In this document: positions 56,552 through 63,734 of the stretch, piece after piece
Layout: every line of letters starts with the position of its first letter
Numbering within the stretch: position 1 is the first letter of the stretch
Source: Candidatus Hydrogenedentota bacterium
GTDB lineage: Bacteria > UBA8481 > J006
DNA: 64,000 bases
NCBI GenBank assembly: GCA_003697085.1
Contig: RFFU01000094.1
Span: 21,552 to 85,551, forward strand
Direction: 5' to 3'
Position numbers and translations under genes: made by a program
The notes under the pieces: model-generated
Database searches by the model: none
What the model was told of the DNA's origin: nothing
Seen by the model: only the letters and a program-made list of their open reading frames with translations

Positions 56552-56733
56552 CGCAGACAAGAGTGTCTGCGCTCCATAATACGGCAGAAATGGGGCGCAG
56601 GTTCTCCAACCTGCGGAGAGCGAATCGTGCACTCGTGGGGGATTCCTCGTCGGGCTGCGCCCGCCTCGGAATGACACCACGAGCGAATCGGCAATTCGCA
56701 GACTGGAGAGTCTACGCTCCCAATCTTCTGTTC
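56552..56733 (-). repeat. Composite intergenic repeat module, copy 2 (inverted)
   Basis: It contains three hairpins: CGCAGACA-agag-TGTCTGCG (56552-56571), CGCAGGTT-ctcc-AACCTGCG (56596-56615) and CGCAGACT-ggag-AGTCTACG (56697-56716). Between them lie GGGGGATTCCTCGTCGGGC and CCTCGGAATGACACCACGAG. Read on the minus strand, the order matches copy 1 at 3507-3823. Confidence 0.8.
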
Positions 56734-56865
56734 CATTTTGCTTTTTGCCTTCTCCCTTTTGCCCTTTGCCTTCCTTTTTTCAGTGTCTTCCGAGGTTCCC
56801 CTTCCCTTCCGCGTCCTCGGTGGTTATCCGGTTTTGAAGCGGCGATGATCCGGAGCGAGACGTAG

Positions 56866-57348
56866 ATGGCGAAATCTCCCCTCTTTCGCGCGGTACAGGC
56901 GTTTCTCGGAATCGAATCCTCTCCTGAGAAATCGTCGATGCTGGAACAGGCCCCGGGTTGGAAAGGGCCGGAAGGCGATCCCGACGCGGTCGCCGTCCTG
57001 ATGGTTATGGCCGCGGCGGCGGATGGGATCGTTTCCAGGGAAGAAACAGACCGGATGGCACGAGTTCTCGAAAGAGAGTATGGCGTCAGACCGGAAGAAG
57101 CACGCGCCTTGCTCCAGACGGCGCGTGAACAAGCCGATCGTGCGATCGAATTCTACGCCTTCGTGAAGCGGGCCGCGGGACGACTTCCTTACGAAAAACG
57201 GCTTCGCATGCTGAAACTTCTTTTCGACGTCGCGACCGCCGACGGCCTCGATAACGACGAGATCGAAAAACTCCGCTCGATCGCCGCGACCCTCTCAATC
57301 TCGCCCCGCGACTTCGGGCGCATCAAGGGCGGCTCCCAACACTCCTAG
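56866..57348 (+). CDS. TerB-like (tellurite-resistance/DjlA N-terminal type) helical protein
   Basis: This 160-residue soluble protein has the TerB/DjlA-N pattern: AVLMVMAAAADGIVSREETDRMARVLEREYG, then RLRMLKLLFDVATADGLDNDEIEKLRSIAATLSI, with two acidic ADG.....E motifs that usually bind metal. The function of stand-alone TerB proteins is not known. ATG 56866 follows GGAGCGAGACGTAG. Confidence 0.78.
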   Translation: MAKSPLFRAVQAFLGIESSPEKSSMLEQAPGWKGPEGDPDAVAVLMVMAAAADGIVSREETDRMARVLEREYGVRPEEARALLQTAREQADRAIEFYAFVKRAAGRLPYEKRLRMLKLLFDVATADGLDNDEIEKLRSIAATLSISPRDFGRIKGGSQHS

Positions 57349-57469
57349 CGATCTTCACCCGGGGTCGATGGGAACGCAACGGCCGATTTTTCGCAATCCC
57401 GAGGTTTTCCGGCGATCAACGTCAAGGGCCCCCCTCAACCTTCTTCCCCGAACTGCCGATAACACAACC

Positions 57470-58045
57470 ATGGCTGCAACTTCCCAAAACGTAGGCCAAT
57501 GGATCCGTGATCTTCTCGGCCCGCGAAAGTTCCTTCGTGCCATGAACAACGCGGAGACACGAGCGCGAATCGAGGGAATAGCGCGCGAAATCGATCGCGG
57601 CCGGCTCGATTCCAATCTCGTCCGCGGAGCGCTGGCACGCGCATCCGCGACCCGCGACGGCCTCGATAATGTTCTACGGGAACTCGAGGCGTCTCTCCCT
57701 ACTCCCGCCGCTTCGCCCGACGAAGTTCCGGCTTTGGCGGCCGACCGCGATCGCGAACGTGCCCGGAAACAGGAAGAAGAATTCGAAGCGTTGGTCGGAA
57801 CCGTCATCGGACTCCGAAACGACCTCATCTCCGCTCGAAATATGATCCACGAAATGGACGGACTCTTGAGGGAACTGGTGTTGCGCGCCGTACTCGATGC
57901 TACGCGGATTCGCGGCCTGGAAAATGCTTTAATGGCCTTGGCTTCCGCCACCGGCGACCCGCGTCTGCAACGCGTCTGCGAGGAGGTCTATTCCCGGTCG
58001 ACGGCCGAATACCTCGCCCCTCGTCTCAAGAAAATCGCCGTCTGA
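57470..58045 (+). CDS. Helical protein of unknown function
   Basis: I do not recognise this 191-residue protein. It is almost fully helical and charged (NAETRARIEGIAREIDRGRLDSNLVRGALARASATRDGLDNVLRELEASL; DRDRERARKQEEEFEALVGTVIGLRNDLISARNMIHEMDGLLRELVLR), without signal peptide or membrane segment. ATG 57368, 34 codons earlier in the same frame, is the alternative start, but that part reads as random Arg/Ser/Thr. It follows the TerB gene by about 120 nt on the same strand. Confidence 0.5.
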   Translation: MAATSQNVGQWIRDLLGPRKFLRAMNNAETRARIEGIAREIDRGRLDSNLVRGALARASATRDGLDNVLRELEASLPTPAASPDEVPALAADRDRERARKQEEEFEALVGTVIGLRNDLISARNMIHEMDGLLRELVLRAVLDATRIRGLENALMALASATGDPRLQRVCEEVYSRSTAEYLAPRLKKIAV

Positions 58046-58210
58046 AAAGACGGAAACAAAGAAGTACGAATTCTTTTCCGGGAAATCTCCGCGCGGCCGG
58101 AGGGAGGAAAATCCGGTCAAGGAGGGGAAACGATCTTTCCCGCAACCTGCTCTGGAAACCTCACCCGCAACCGCCGGCCAAGAACCGAAAAGGAAGCCGT
58201 GCTGAAATTG

Positions 58211-58849
58211 TCAAATTGGAAGAATGACACCTTTTTGTTTTCGGTAGAGGGCCGGGTTGAATCGGGGATCGTTGTACATCTTGAACTGACGGTAAATCCG
58301 CATTCGTTTTCGTCGTTCGCGGAGGTCTTCGAACAACTCCGCCAATGCGATCTCCAAGTCCGATCGCTGTTGCTGCAGAATTTCCAATTTCGAACGGCAT
58401 TCCACAATGTGGCCCTCTTCCACGTCTTCCCGTTCCGTCTCCTGGCGCATATGAAATATCTTGAGGGAGGCGATTGAGAGGCGATCGATGATGGAACCGG
58501 GGGTTTCCGAGTTCATCGGAAGATCTTCGTTCTCGATGACCCACGGCCACAGGGATACGATCCATTCGTCAATTCTCTCGATCTCGTCGTTGCGCTTCTG
58601 ATTCCAATAATCGATCTTCCGTTTCTGCTCGGCAATGTAAGCGTCATCGACGTCCTTCCGGCGGGCCTCGTCTTCGATGTGCCAGAGGTGGAAATTGCAC
58701 GCATGATTCTCGAGCACGCGGCGCAGAAAACCATCCCCCGCGAGGTCGATCTTTTCCTTATGCCATTTCACGACGAACCGGTCGTGCCACGCGACGATCT
58801 CATCGGCCGGAACTAAAAAATCCTTTCTCTTTTCACGCTCACCGTCCAT
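58211..58849 (-). CDS. DUF4254-family protein
   Basis: The 212-residue soluble helical protein matches DUF4254: HACNFHLWHIEDEARRKDVDDAYIAEQKRKIDYWNQKRNDEIERID and MNSETPGSIIDRLSIASLKIFHMRQET. The family is often encoded beside LPS or O-antigen glycosyltransferases and its biochemical role is unknown. Here it is alone. I start at ATG 58849, since the frame upstream translates a repeat region. Confidence 0.78.
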   Translation of the reverse strand: MDGEREKRKDFLVPADEIVAWHDRFVVKWHKEKIDLAGDGFLRRVLENHACNFHLWHIEDEARRKDVDDAYIAEQKRKIDYWNQKRNDEIERIDEWIVSLWPWVIENEDLPMNSETPGSIIDRLSIASLKIFHMRQETEREDVEEGHIVECRSKLEILQQQRSDLEIALAELFEDLRERRKRMRIYRQFKMYNDPRFNPALYRKQKGVILPI

Positions 58850-59335
58850 CAGAACGCGCACTCTAAAAGATTCTCCTTCTCTCCGCAACCGCCCGTTGAG
58901 CGCCGCCCGCCGGTCCCAAGGGGAGATTCTTCGCGTTCGCTCGAAATGACAAGGAATTCGTCGCTTCGCCCCACCTTGCGCGGTAGGACGTCGGGGACGT
59001 GGGCGGTGGGCAGACACGGACGGCCACTACTCCATCGGTATTCTGCAGGCAAGATGCCTACCTGCCGGCCGGCAGGCCTGCGCTCTACGTTTCCTTTTTC
59101 CCTTTGACTTTTGCCTTTCTTTTTTTCCGTGTCCTTCTGTGTCTTCCGTGGTTTTCCTTTTCTTCCGTGTGATTTCGTGTCTTCCGTGGTTCTTTCCCTT
59201 CCGCGAGTTCCGTGGTCTCCTCTTCTCCGCCGACTCCGTGGTTTTCCGGGTGCATCACCAGACTCTTTATGCTAAAAAGAAAAGTCCTTGCCGCGCGACG
59301 GTGATCATCCTGCTCAAAAAGGGGGTAGCGAATCC
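58850..59335. other. Non-coding repeat-rich region between divergent genes
   Basis: No gene is supported. The region has an AAGGGGAGATTCTTCGCGTTCGCTCGAAATGACA copy (58918-58951), a GCAGGCAAGATGCC hairpin relative with an inserted CTGCCGGCCGGCAG palindrome (about 59047-59080), a CCCTTTGACTTTTGCC tract (about 59099-59118) and TTCCGTGTCTTCCGTGG-type repeats (about 59125-59250). TATGCTAAAA at 59270-59279 may be a promoter box for the UvrD-like gene. Confidence 0.65.
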
Positions 59336-61342
59336 ATGCTCTCCGCCCGGGATTACCAGAACCTCGACCTTCTTCCGCCCATCGAACGGGATCTTGCCGA
59401 AAGACGCCTTCGTTCCGCATGGAATGATCCGATTTTCAAGCGAATCTGGCCCGCTTTTCAAAGATACCTTGCTCCCGAGCAGACCTTGGCGGCCCTGGAT
59501 CCCTCGCCTTTCCTTTTGATTCACGGGCCGCCCGCCTCGGGAAAAACCACAACGCTTATCGCGCGTTTCCTTCTGGACTACGCCTCCGCTTCCTCCCGCG
59601 AGCGCCCACTCTTGCTCTTTTCCGATCGGCGCCTGCTCGAATTCTGGTCTCCTTTTCTCGATTCCGTGTTTCGCCGGGAAGAGAAGGCCTTCGAAACCGC
59701 AGGCGATCCTTCTGGACGCGCCGGTCGGAACTGGACTTCGTCCGTTATGACCGTACAATTCTTTTTGAAACGTCGTTGGGAAGACGGAGGAAAATCGGAT
59801 AACACGAAAACCATCGCGACTCCTTTGCAGCGAAGACACGCTCTGCTCCTTGCTCTCGAGAAATTTCCCGACTTCCGCGCCGCGCTCCCTCCTTTCGAAC
59901 GCCTTCTCGGTTTCCTCCGTGAGTGCAAGACCCATCCCGAAATGGCGGGAACCCTCTTCGCCGAAGTTTCCCACCTCGAACCCCTTCTTTACGCCTACAA
60001 CGCGATCCTCGACGCCCAAGGGCTCATCGATATCGACGATCTCCCGTCCCGACTTCGTCCCGAAATCGATGAGGTGAAGGAAGCCGGATCGCTCTTTTTG
60101 ACCGACTTCTCCCGCCTCTTTCCGGTTTGGCAAAAGGCCGCTCTCCGCCTCGCCCGCTTTGCCTCCCGGGTGACCTTCGTCTCCACGACGACTCAACCCG
60201 ACCTCCCCTCCTTGCGCATTCACAATTTCTTTCGGGCTTTTTCGCCGGCGAAAAAGCTTCTCGATGATCGAAAACTTCCGCGTTGTTGGGCGAAACCAAA
60301 ATCGGCGGAGAAAAGAGACGGCGGTTCCCGATTCATCCGACTTTTCGAGGCTGAAGAAGCGGTTGAGGAATCGGCCCGGGTCGCGGCATTGGTCGGCGAC
60401 TTTGTCAAACATCACTCGTCTCCATCGGAAAGCATCCTTCCCTCTCAACCCGCGATCCTCTATTATTCCTCTTTCTTCTTCGGCCTGCTTCTGTCTCGAT
60501 CCTTGACTCATCTCGATCTTCCTTTCGCCACGGATCTTCCGAATCCGGCGGAGGCCTTCCCGGAAACGGCGGCCCTGGCGGCATGGATGGACCTTACTTC
60601 TCTCGCGCTTCTTCCCGTGTCCCATCGCCGAAAACACCGCCCTCTTCTCGTCGATCTCCTCCGCGTCCTCCTCCACCATCCCACTTTCGTCGGAGCAGGC
60701 ACCTCATCGTGCGAAATCGAAGCGCTTGCTGACGCCTTTGAGACGTTCGACTGTTCCCCGCGACGGCGCAATCTCCCGCTCATTCATTCCCGGCTCCTTC
60801 ATGCTCTTTGGATTTCTCCCTCCCGTACAACCCGCCCACTGCCGGAATTCGTTCTCGAGCGATCGCTCGATTTTCTCGGTACCGAACCGGTCTCCTGCCC
60901 CCGCGCTGTCTTCCAACTCGAACTCGAGCGCTATCGTTTCCTCGCTGCGAAACAGAACCACGATATCGGTGAGCCGGGGGAGGTTCTTGCGCGGGTTGCG
61001 GCGCTGATGCGCCGTTTTCCTCGGCCGCCGGATCATTCTTCGCCGCCGATTCTCCTCCTCAAACTCGGCTTCGAGACACTTCCGGCCGGACTCGTGGTGC
61101 TCACCGACCTCTCCGCGCCGCCCGCGCACGCCTCTCGGTTCCCCGGCGCCCGGCGGCGTTACCGAGAAACAAAAAACCTCGCTCTCTACCGGGCCTTCAC
61201 AGGCGCCCGGTGCGGCGTTGTCCTATCCCGCCATCGCCGCCCCCCGGCTTCCGGCAAATCGTTCTTCCATTCGGAGAAGAACCGCCCTGATCCCCTTTTT
61301 ACATTCTTTCGAAGGATGGGAGCCCCCCGGCTTCAAAGATAA
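59336..61342 (+). CDS. Degenerate UvrD/AddA-like SF1 helicase-fold protein
   Basis: The 668-residue protein follows the UvrD layout from end to end, but key motifs are altered. Walker A is intact (HGPPASGKTTTL). Motif Ia is LLLFSDRRLLEFW; the pre-motif II block is NAILDAQGLIDIDDL. The motif II position reads LFLTDFSRLFPVW instead of DExQD; motif III reads VTFVSTTTQPDL instead of VGDPDQ; motif VI reads LALYRAFTGARCGVVLS, with Gly in place of the arginine of ALTRAR. It may bind DNA or nucleotide without unwinding, like AddB-type or other inactivated partners. ATG 59336 has a G-rich site upstream. Confidence 0.65.
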   Translation: MLSARDYQNLDLLPPIERDLAERRLRSAWNDPIFKRIWPAFQRYLAPEQTLAALDPSPFLLIHGPPASGKTTTLIARFLLDYASASSRERPLLLFSDRRLLEFWSPFLDSVFRREEKAFETAGDPSGRAGRNWTSSVMTVQFFLKRRWEDGGKSDNTKTIATPLQRRHALLLALEKFPDFRAALPPFERLLGFLRECKTHPEMAGTLFAEVSHLEPLLYAYNAILDAQGLIDIDDLPSRLRPEIDEVKEAGSLFLTDFSRLFPVWQKAALRLARFASRVTFVSTTTQPDLPSLRIHNFFRAFSPAKKLLDDRKLPRCWAKPKSAEKRDGGSRFIRLFEAEEAVEESARVAALVGDFVKHHSSPSESILPSQPAILYYSSFFFGLLLSRSLTHLDLPFATDLPNPAEAFPETAALAAWMDLTSLALLPVSHRRKHRPLLVDLLRVLLHHPTFVGAGTSSCEIEALADAFETFDCSPRRRNLPLIHSRLLHALWISPSRTTRPLPEFVLERSLDFLGTEPVSCPRAVFQLELERYRFLAAKQNHDIGEPGEVLARVAALMRRFPRPPDHSSPPILLLKLGFETLPAGLVVLTDLSAPPAHASRFPGARRRYRETKNLALYRAFTGARCGVVLSRHRRPPASGKSFFHSEKNRPDPLFTFFRRMGAPRLQR

Positions 61343-61444
61343 GTCGGGGAAGATTCTTTCTTGCGCCCGGGCGGGAATTCGGAAAGGTTAAGGGAGGTTC
61401 AGGGGGGAAGCGGAGACTCTAGGGAAAGGCGGAGGGACCGAAGG

Positions 61445-61505
61445 CGATGGAAAAAAGGAAGGGGAAGGGGAAGGGGAAGGGGAAGAAACGGAAGTCGAGG
61501 AGGAA
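61445..61505 (+). repeat. (GGAAGG)n-type purine repeat before mscS
   Basis: Several GGAAGGG or GGGGAAG units precede the mscS start. The tract also supplies an extended Shine-Dalgarno-like region. A similar (GGAAGA)n tract occurs at about 33066. Confidence 0.7.
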
Positions 61506-61514
61506 GTCGAACCG

Positions 61515-62606
61515 ATGAACTGGTTGCTCTACGGCGGGCCGCCGTGGCTGGACAAGATGATCTGGCACAATACGGTCCGCGAGTACGCCATCGCCTTCAT
61601 CATTGTCTTGGGTCTGGCCGCCGTGGTGCGCCTCTATGCCAGTTTTCTCCAGAGACGGTTGCGAGTTTTGGCGGAGAAGACAAAGACGCTCATCGACGAC
61701 TTTCTGCTCGACTTGATCGATCGGATCATCACTCCGCTGATCCTCGTCGGAGGGTTCTTTCTTCTGACGCGGATACTCGATACGGGAGGTTTCGTGCGTG
61801 TTTTGGCCACGGGACTCGTGGTCGTGGCCGGTACATGGTACGGAATCACCTCCGTGCTGCGTCTGATCGATTTCCTCGCGGAGCGCGCGGTCGCGGGGGA
61901 ACTGGGAAAGGTGAGGATCGACCCGCAGGCGGTGCACCACATTCGTTTGATCGCCAAGGTTGCTGTCTGGGTCATCGGGCTGCTGCTCGTCTTGAACAAC
62001 CTCGGTTACGACGTCACGAGCCTCATCGCCGGACTGGGAATTGCGGGGATCGCCGTCGGCCTGGCCGTTCAGAATATCCTCGGAGACCTCTTCAGCTACT
62101 TCTGTATCTTGGTGGACAAGCCGTTCGTCATCGGAGACTTCATTATCGTCGGGGACGATTTGGGTGTCGTCGAGTACATCGGGATTCGGAGTACCCGTGT
62201 TCGTACGCTTCAGGGCCAGGAACTTGTCATCTCGAACGCCGATCTGACCTCCGCGCGCATCAACAATTACAAGAAGATGCTTCAGCGACGTGTGGTCTTC
62301 ACGATCGGTGTGACCTACGATACGCCCGCCGAAAAACTGCGGAAGATACCGGAGATGATCCGCGAGATCATCGAGGGGATCGAGGGAATCCATCTCGACC
62401 GCGCCCATTTCAGCAGTTTCGGTGATTTCAGTTTGAATTACGAGATCGTTTATTACGTCCATACGGGCGATTACAATAAGTATATGGATGCCCAACAGGC
62501 GATCAATTTGGGGCTGGTCGAGCGATTTGCGGAGGAGGGGATCGAGTTCGCTTTCCCGACACAGACGCTCTACGTGCATCGCTCCCCTTCGGCGGCGACG
62601 AACTGA
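61515..62606 (+). CDS. mscS: MscS-family mechanosensitive channel
   Basis: The 363-residue protein has four predicted membrane helices, the pore helix TM3 (VTSLIAGLGIAGIAVGLAVQNILGDLFSYF), the beta domain (KPFVIGDFIIVGDDLGVVEYIGIRSTRVRTLQGQELVISNADL) and the C-terminal alpha/beta domain (VTYDTPAEKLRKIPEMIREII). It opens under membrane tension to protect against osmotic downshock. It could act downstream of c-di-AMP osmotic signalling, but that is only inference. ATG 61515 follows a long G/A tract. Confidence 0.9.
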   Translation: MNWLLYGGPPWLDKMIWHNTVREYAIAFIIVLGLAAVVRLYASFLQRRLRVLAEKTKTLIDDFLLDLIDRIITPLILVGGFFLLTRILDTGGFVRVLATGLVVVAGTWYGITSVLRLIDFLAERAVAGELGKVRIDPQAVHHIRLIAKVAVWVIGLLLVLNNLGYDVTSLIAGLGIAGIAVGLAVQNILGDLFSYFCILVDKPFVIGDFIIVGDDLGVVEYIGIRSTRVRTLQGQELVISNADLTSARINNYKKMLQRRVVFTIGVTYDTPAEKLRKIPEMIREIIEGIEGIHLDRAHFSSFGDFSLNYEIVYYVHTGDYNKYMDAQQAINLGLVERFAEEGIEFAFPTQTLYVHRSPSAATN

Positions 62607-62646
62607 AGCCGAAAGATGCAAAATTTCCGCTCCGCGGAAATCCGAC

Positions 62647-62722
62647 CTCGGGGCGGTATCCCGTGCGCTTCGACGCGGGGCCTCGGAACGAGAAAGCCGG
62701 TTCCCAACGGCGCCGCCGGTGC
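62647..62722 (+). repeat. Imperfect direct repeat, left copy (flanks mntA-hepT)
   Basis: It shares TATCCCGTGCGCTTC, a variable CGACGCGGGGC / AATGCGAGGTC segment, then GGAA.GAGA.AGCCGGTTCCCAA and GGCGCCGCCGG with the copy at 63866-63940. By eye the two are about 80% identical over about 75 bp. Confidence 0.8.
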
Positions 62723-63089
62723 CGGGGCATCGCCTGAGGCGCTGTAGAAAAGACGCTCGCGTTCCCCAAAAGGCTCACATTTCGAAAATCAGCTGGGCCA
62801 ATGATTTGTCATACAGACCGACCCCCCTGAATCCCCGAAGAAGATTTCACCACGAGAGCACACGAGAGATCACAAGAGAAGAAAAAAGATAGAGAATAAG
62901 GAGGATTCGAAATCAGAACGGGATTTGATCATGAAAACCTGCGAACGGAAAGCGAGCCCCTGTTTTCACCTGTTGGGTGAAAAGTCTCCTTTGCGAAAAA
63001 AACGCCTACACTCTTCCCCCATCTCTCGTGTTCTCTATGTTCTCTTGTGGTGGGGAGAACCTTCGGGGAATGAGGGCCCCAACGCCTCC

Positions 63090-63117
63090 TTGCGGCAAAT
63101 CCGGGAAGGAATATACT
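63090..63117 (+). promoter_or_regulatory. Promoter TTGCGG-N16-TATACT of mntA-hepT
   Basis: The -10 TATACT (63112-63117) ends 7 nt before ATG 63125. The AGGA at 63107-63110 is too far away to act as a ribosome-binding site, so a leaderless start is favoured. Confidence 0.55.
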
Positions 63118-63124
63118 GATCCTC

Positions 63125-63415
63125 ATGGAGGAAGTTCTCAACATTGTTGAAATTCTTCGTGCTCATAGGAAGGAGATCCTCCGTTTTGGAGTGAAGAGAT
63201 GCGGGGTTTTCGGTTCGGCTTCGCGGGGGGAGTTAACACCCGGAAGCGATGTCGATCTGTTTGTCGAGTTTCACGATCCGACTTTTGATAATTTCATGGA
63301 CCTGGAGTTCTATCTGGAGGATTTGTTGGGGCGTAAAGTCGAACTGGTGTGTCCCGAGTCTCTTCGCCCCAGCCTCCGGAGGAAGATCGAAGCGGAACTT
63401 TTGGACGTTGCTTGA
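63125..63415 (+). CDS. mntA: MntA-type nucleotidyltransferase antitoxin
   Basis: This 96-residue minimal nucleotidyltransferase has the family motif GSX10DXD ([23 protein letters not shown]). In characterised MntA-HepT systems the MNT protein neutralises HepT by transferring AMP to a tyrosine. A third acid is plausible at the VELVCPESL strand. It overlaps hepT by 8 nt. Confidence 0.87.
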   Translation: MEEVLNIVEILRAHRKEILRFGVKRCGVFGSASRGELTPGSDVDLFVEFHDPTFDNFMDLEFYLEDLLGRKVELVCPESLRPSLRRKIEAELLDVA

Positions 63416-63734
63416 TTACGATCTTTACCTTGAAGACATCCGGTCTGAATGCCGGCATATCGAGGAATTCATTGCGGGGATGACGTTCGAAACGTTCATG
63501 GAGGATTTAAAAACGCAACGTGCAGTGATTCGCTGTCTCGAGATCATCGGCGAAGCATCGAAAAGACTTCCCGATGAAGTCCGAAGACGATACCCCGATG
63601 TTGAATGGAAGAAAATCGCTGGAATGCGAGATCGCCTGATCCATGATTACTCGGGGGTGAATTACAGGATCGTCCGGGATGCTATAACCACAAAAATTCC
63701 GGAACTGCGTTCCGTTCTCGGAGACATTTCTTGA
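63408..63734 (+). CDS. hepT: HepT-type HEPN toxin (DUF86)
   Basis: This 108-residue HEPN protein has the RNase signature Rx4HxY ([13 protein letters not shown]), preceded by the usual [35 protein letters not shown] block. The tyrosine is the residue AMPylated by MntA in known systems. I use TTG 63408, which gives the family's normal N-terminus ([10 protein letters not shown]) and an 8-nt overlap with mntA. Confidence 0.85.
   Translation: MLDYDLYLEDIRSECRHIEEFIAGMTFETFMEDLKTQRAVIRCLEIIGEASKRLPDEVRRRYPDVEWKKIAGMRDRLIHDYSGVNYRIVRDAITTKIPELRSVLGDIS

Larger units (their letters stand above)
56324..56865. other. Non-coding repeat-rich region
   Basis: No gene is supported. The region contains CTTTTGCC/TTTGACTTTTGCC tracts (about 56375-56405 and 56735-56790), TTCCGTGTCTTCCGTGG repeats (about 56412-56485), and an inverted copy of the composite hairpin module (56552-56733). 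Confidence 0.7.
62607..63124. other. Non-coding region between mscS and mntA
   Basis: No gene is supported. Contents: hairpin ATTTCCGC-tcc-GCGGAAAT (62623-62641) just after mscS; the left direct repeat (62647-62722); CACCACGAGAGCACACGAGAG-type repeats (about 62848-62892) and their inverted relative (about 63020-63058); hairpin TTTTCACC-tgttg-GGTGAAAA (62963-62983); and the mntA promoter. Confidence 0.7.
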
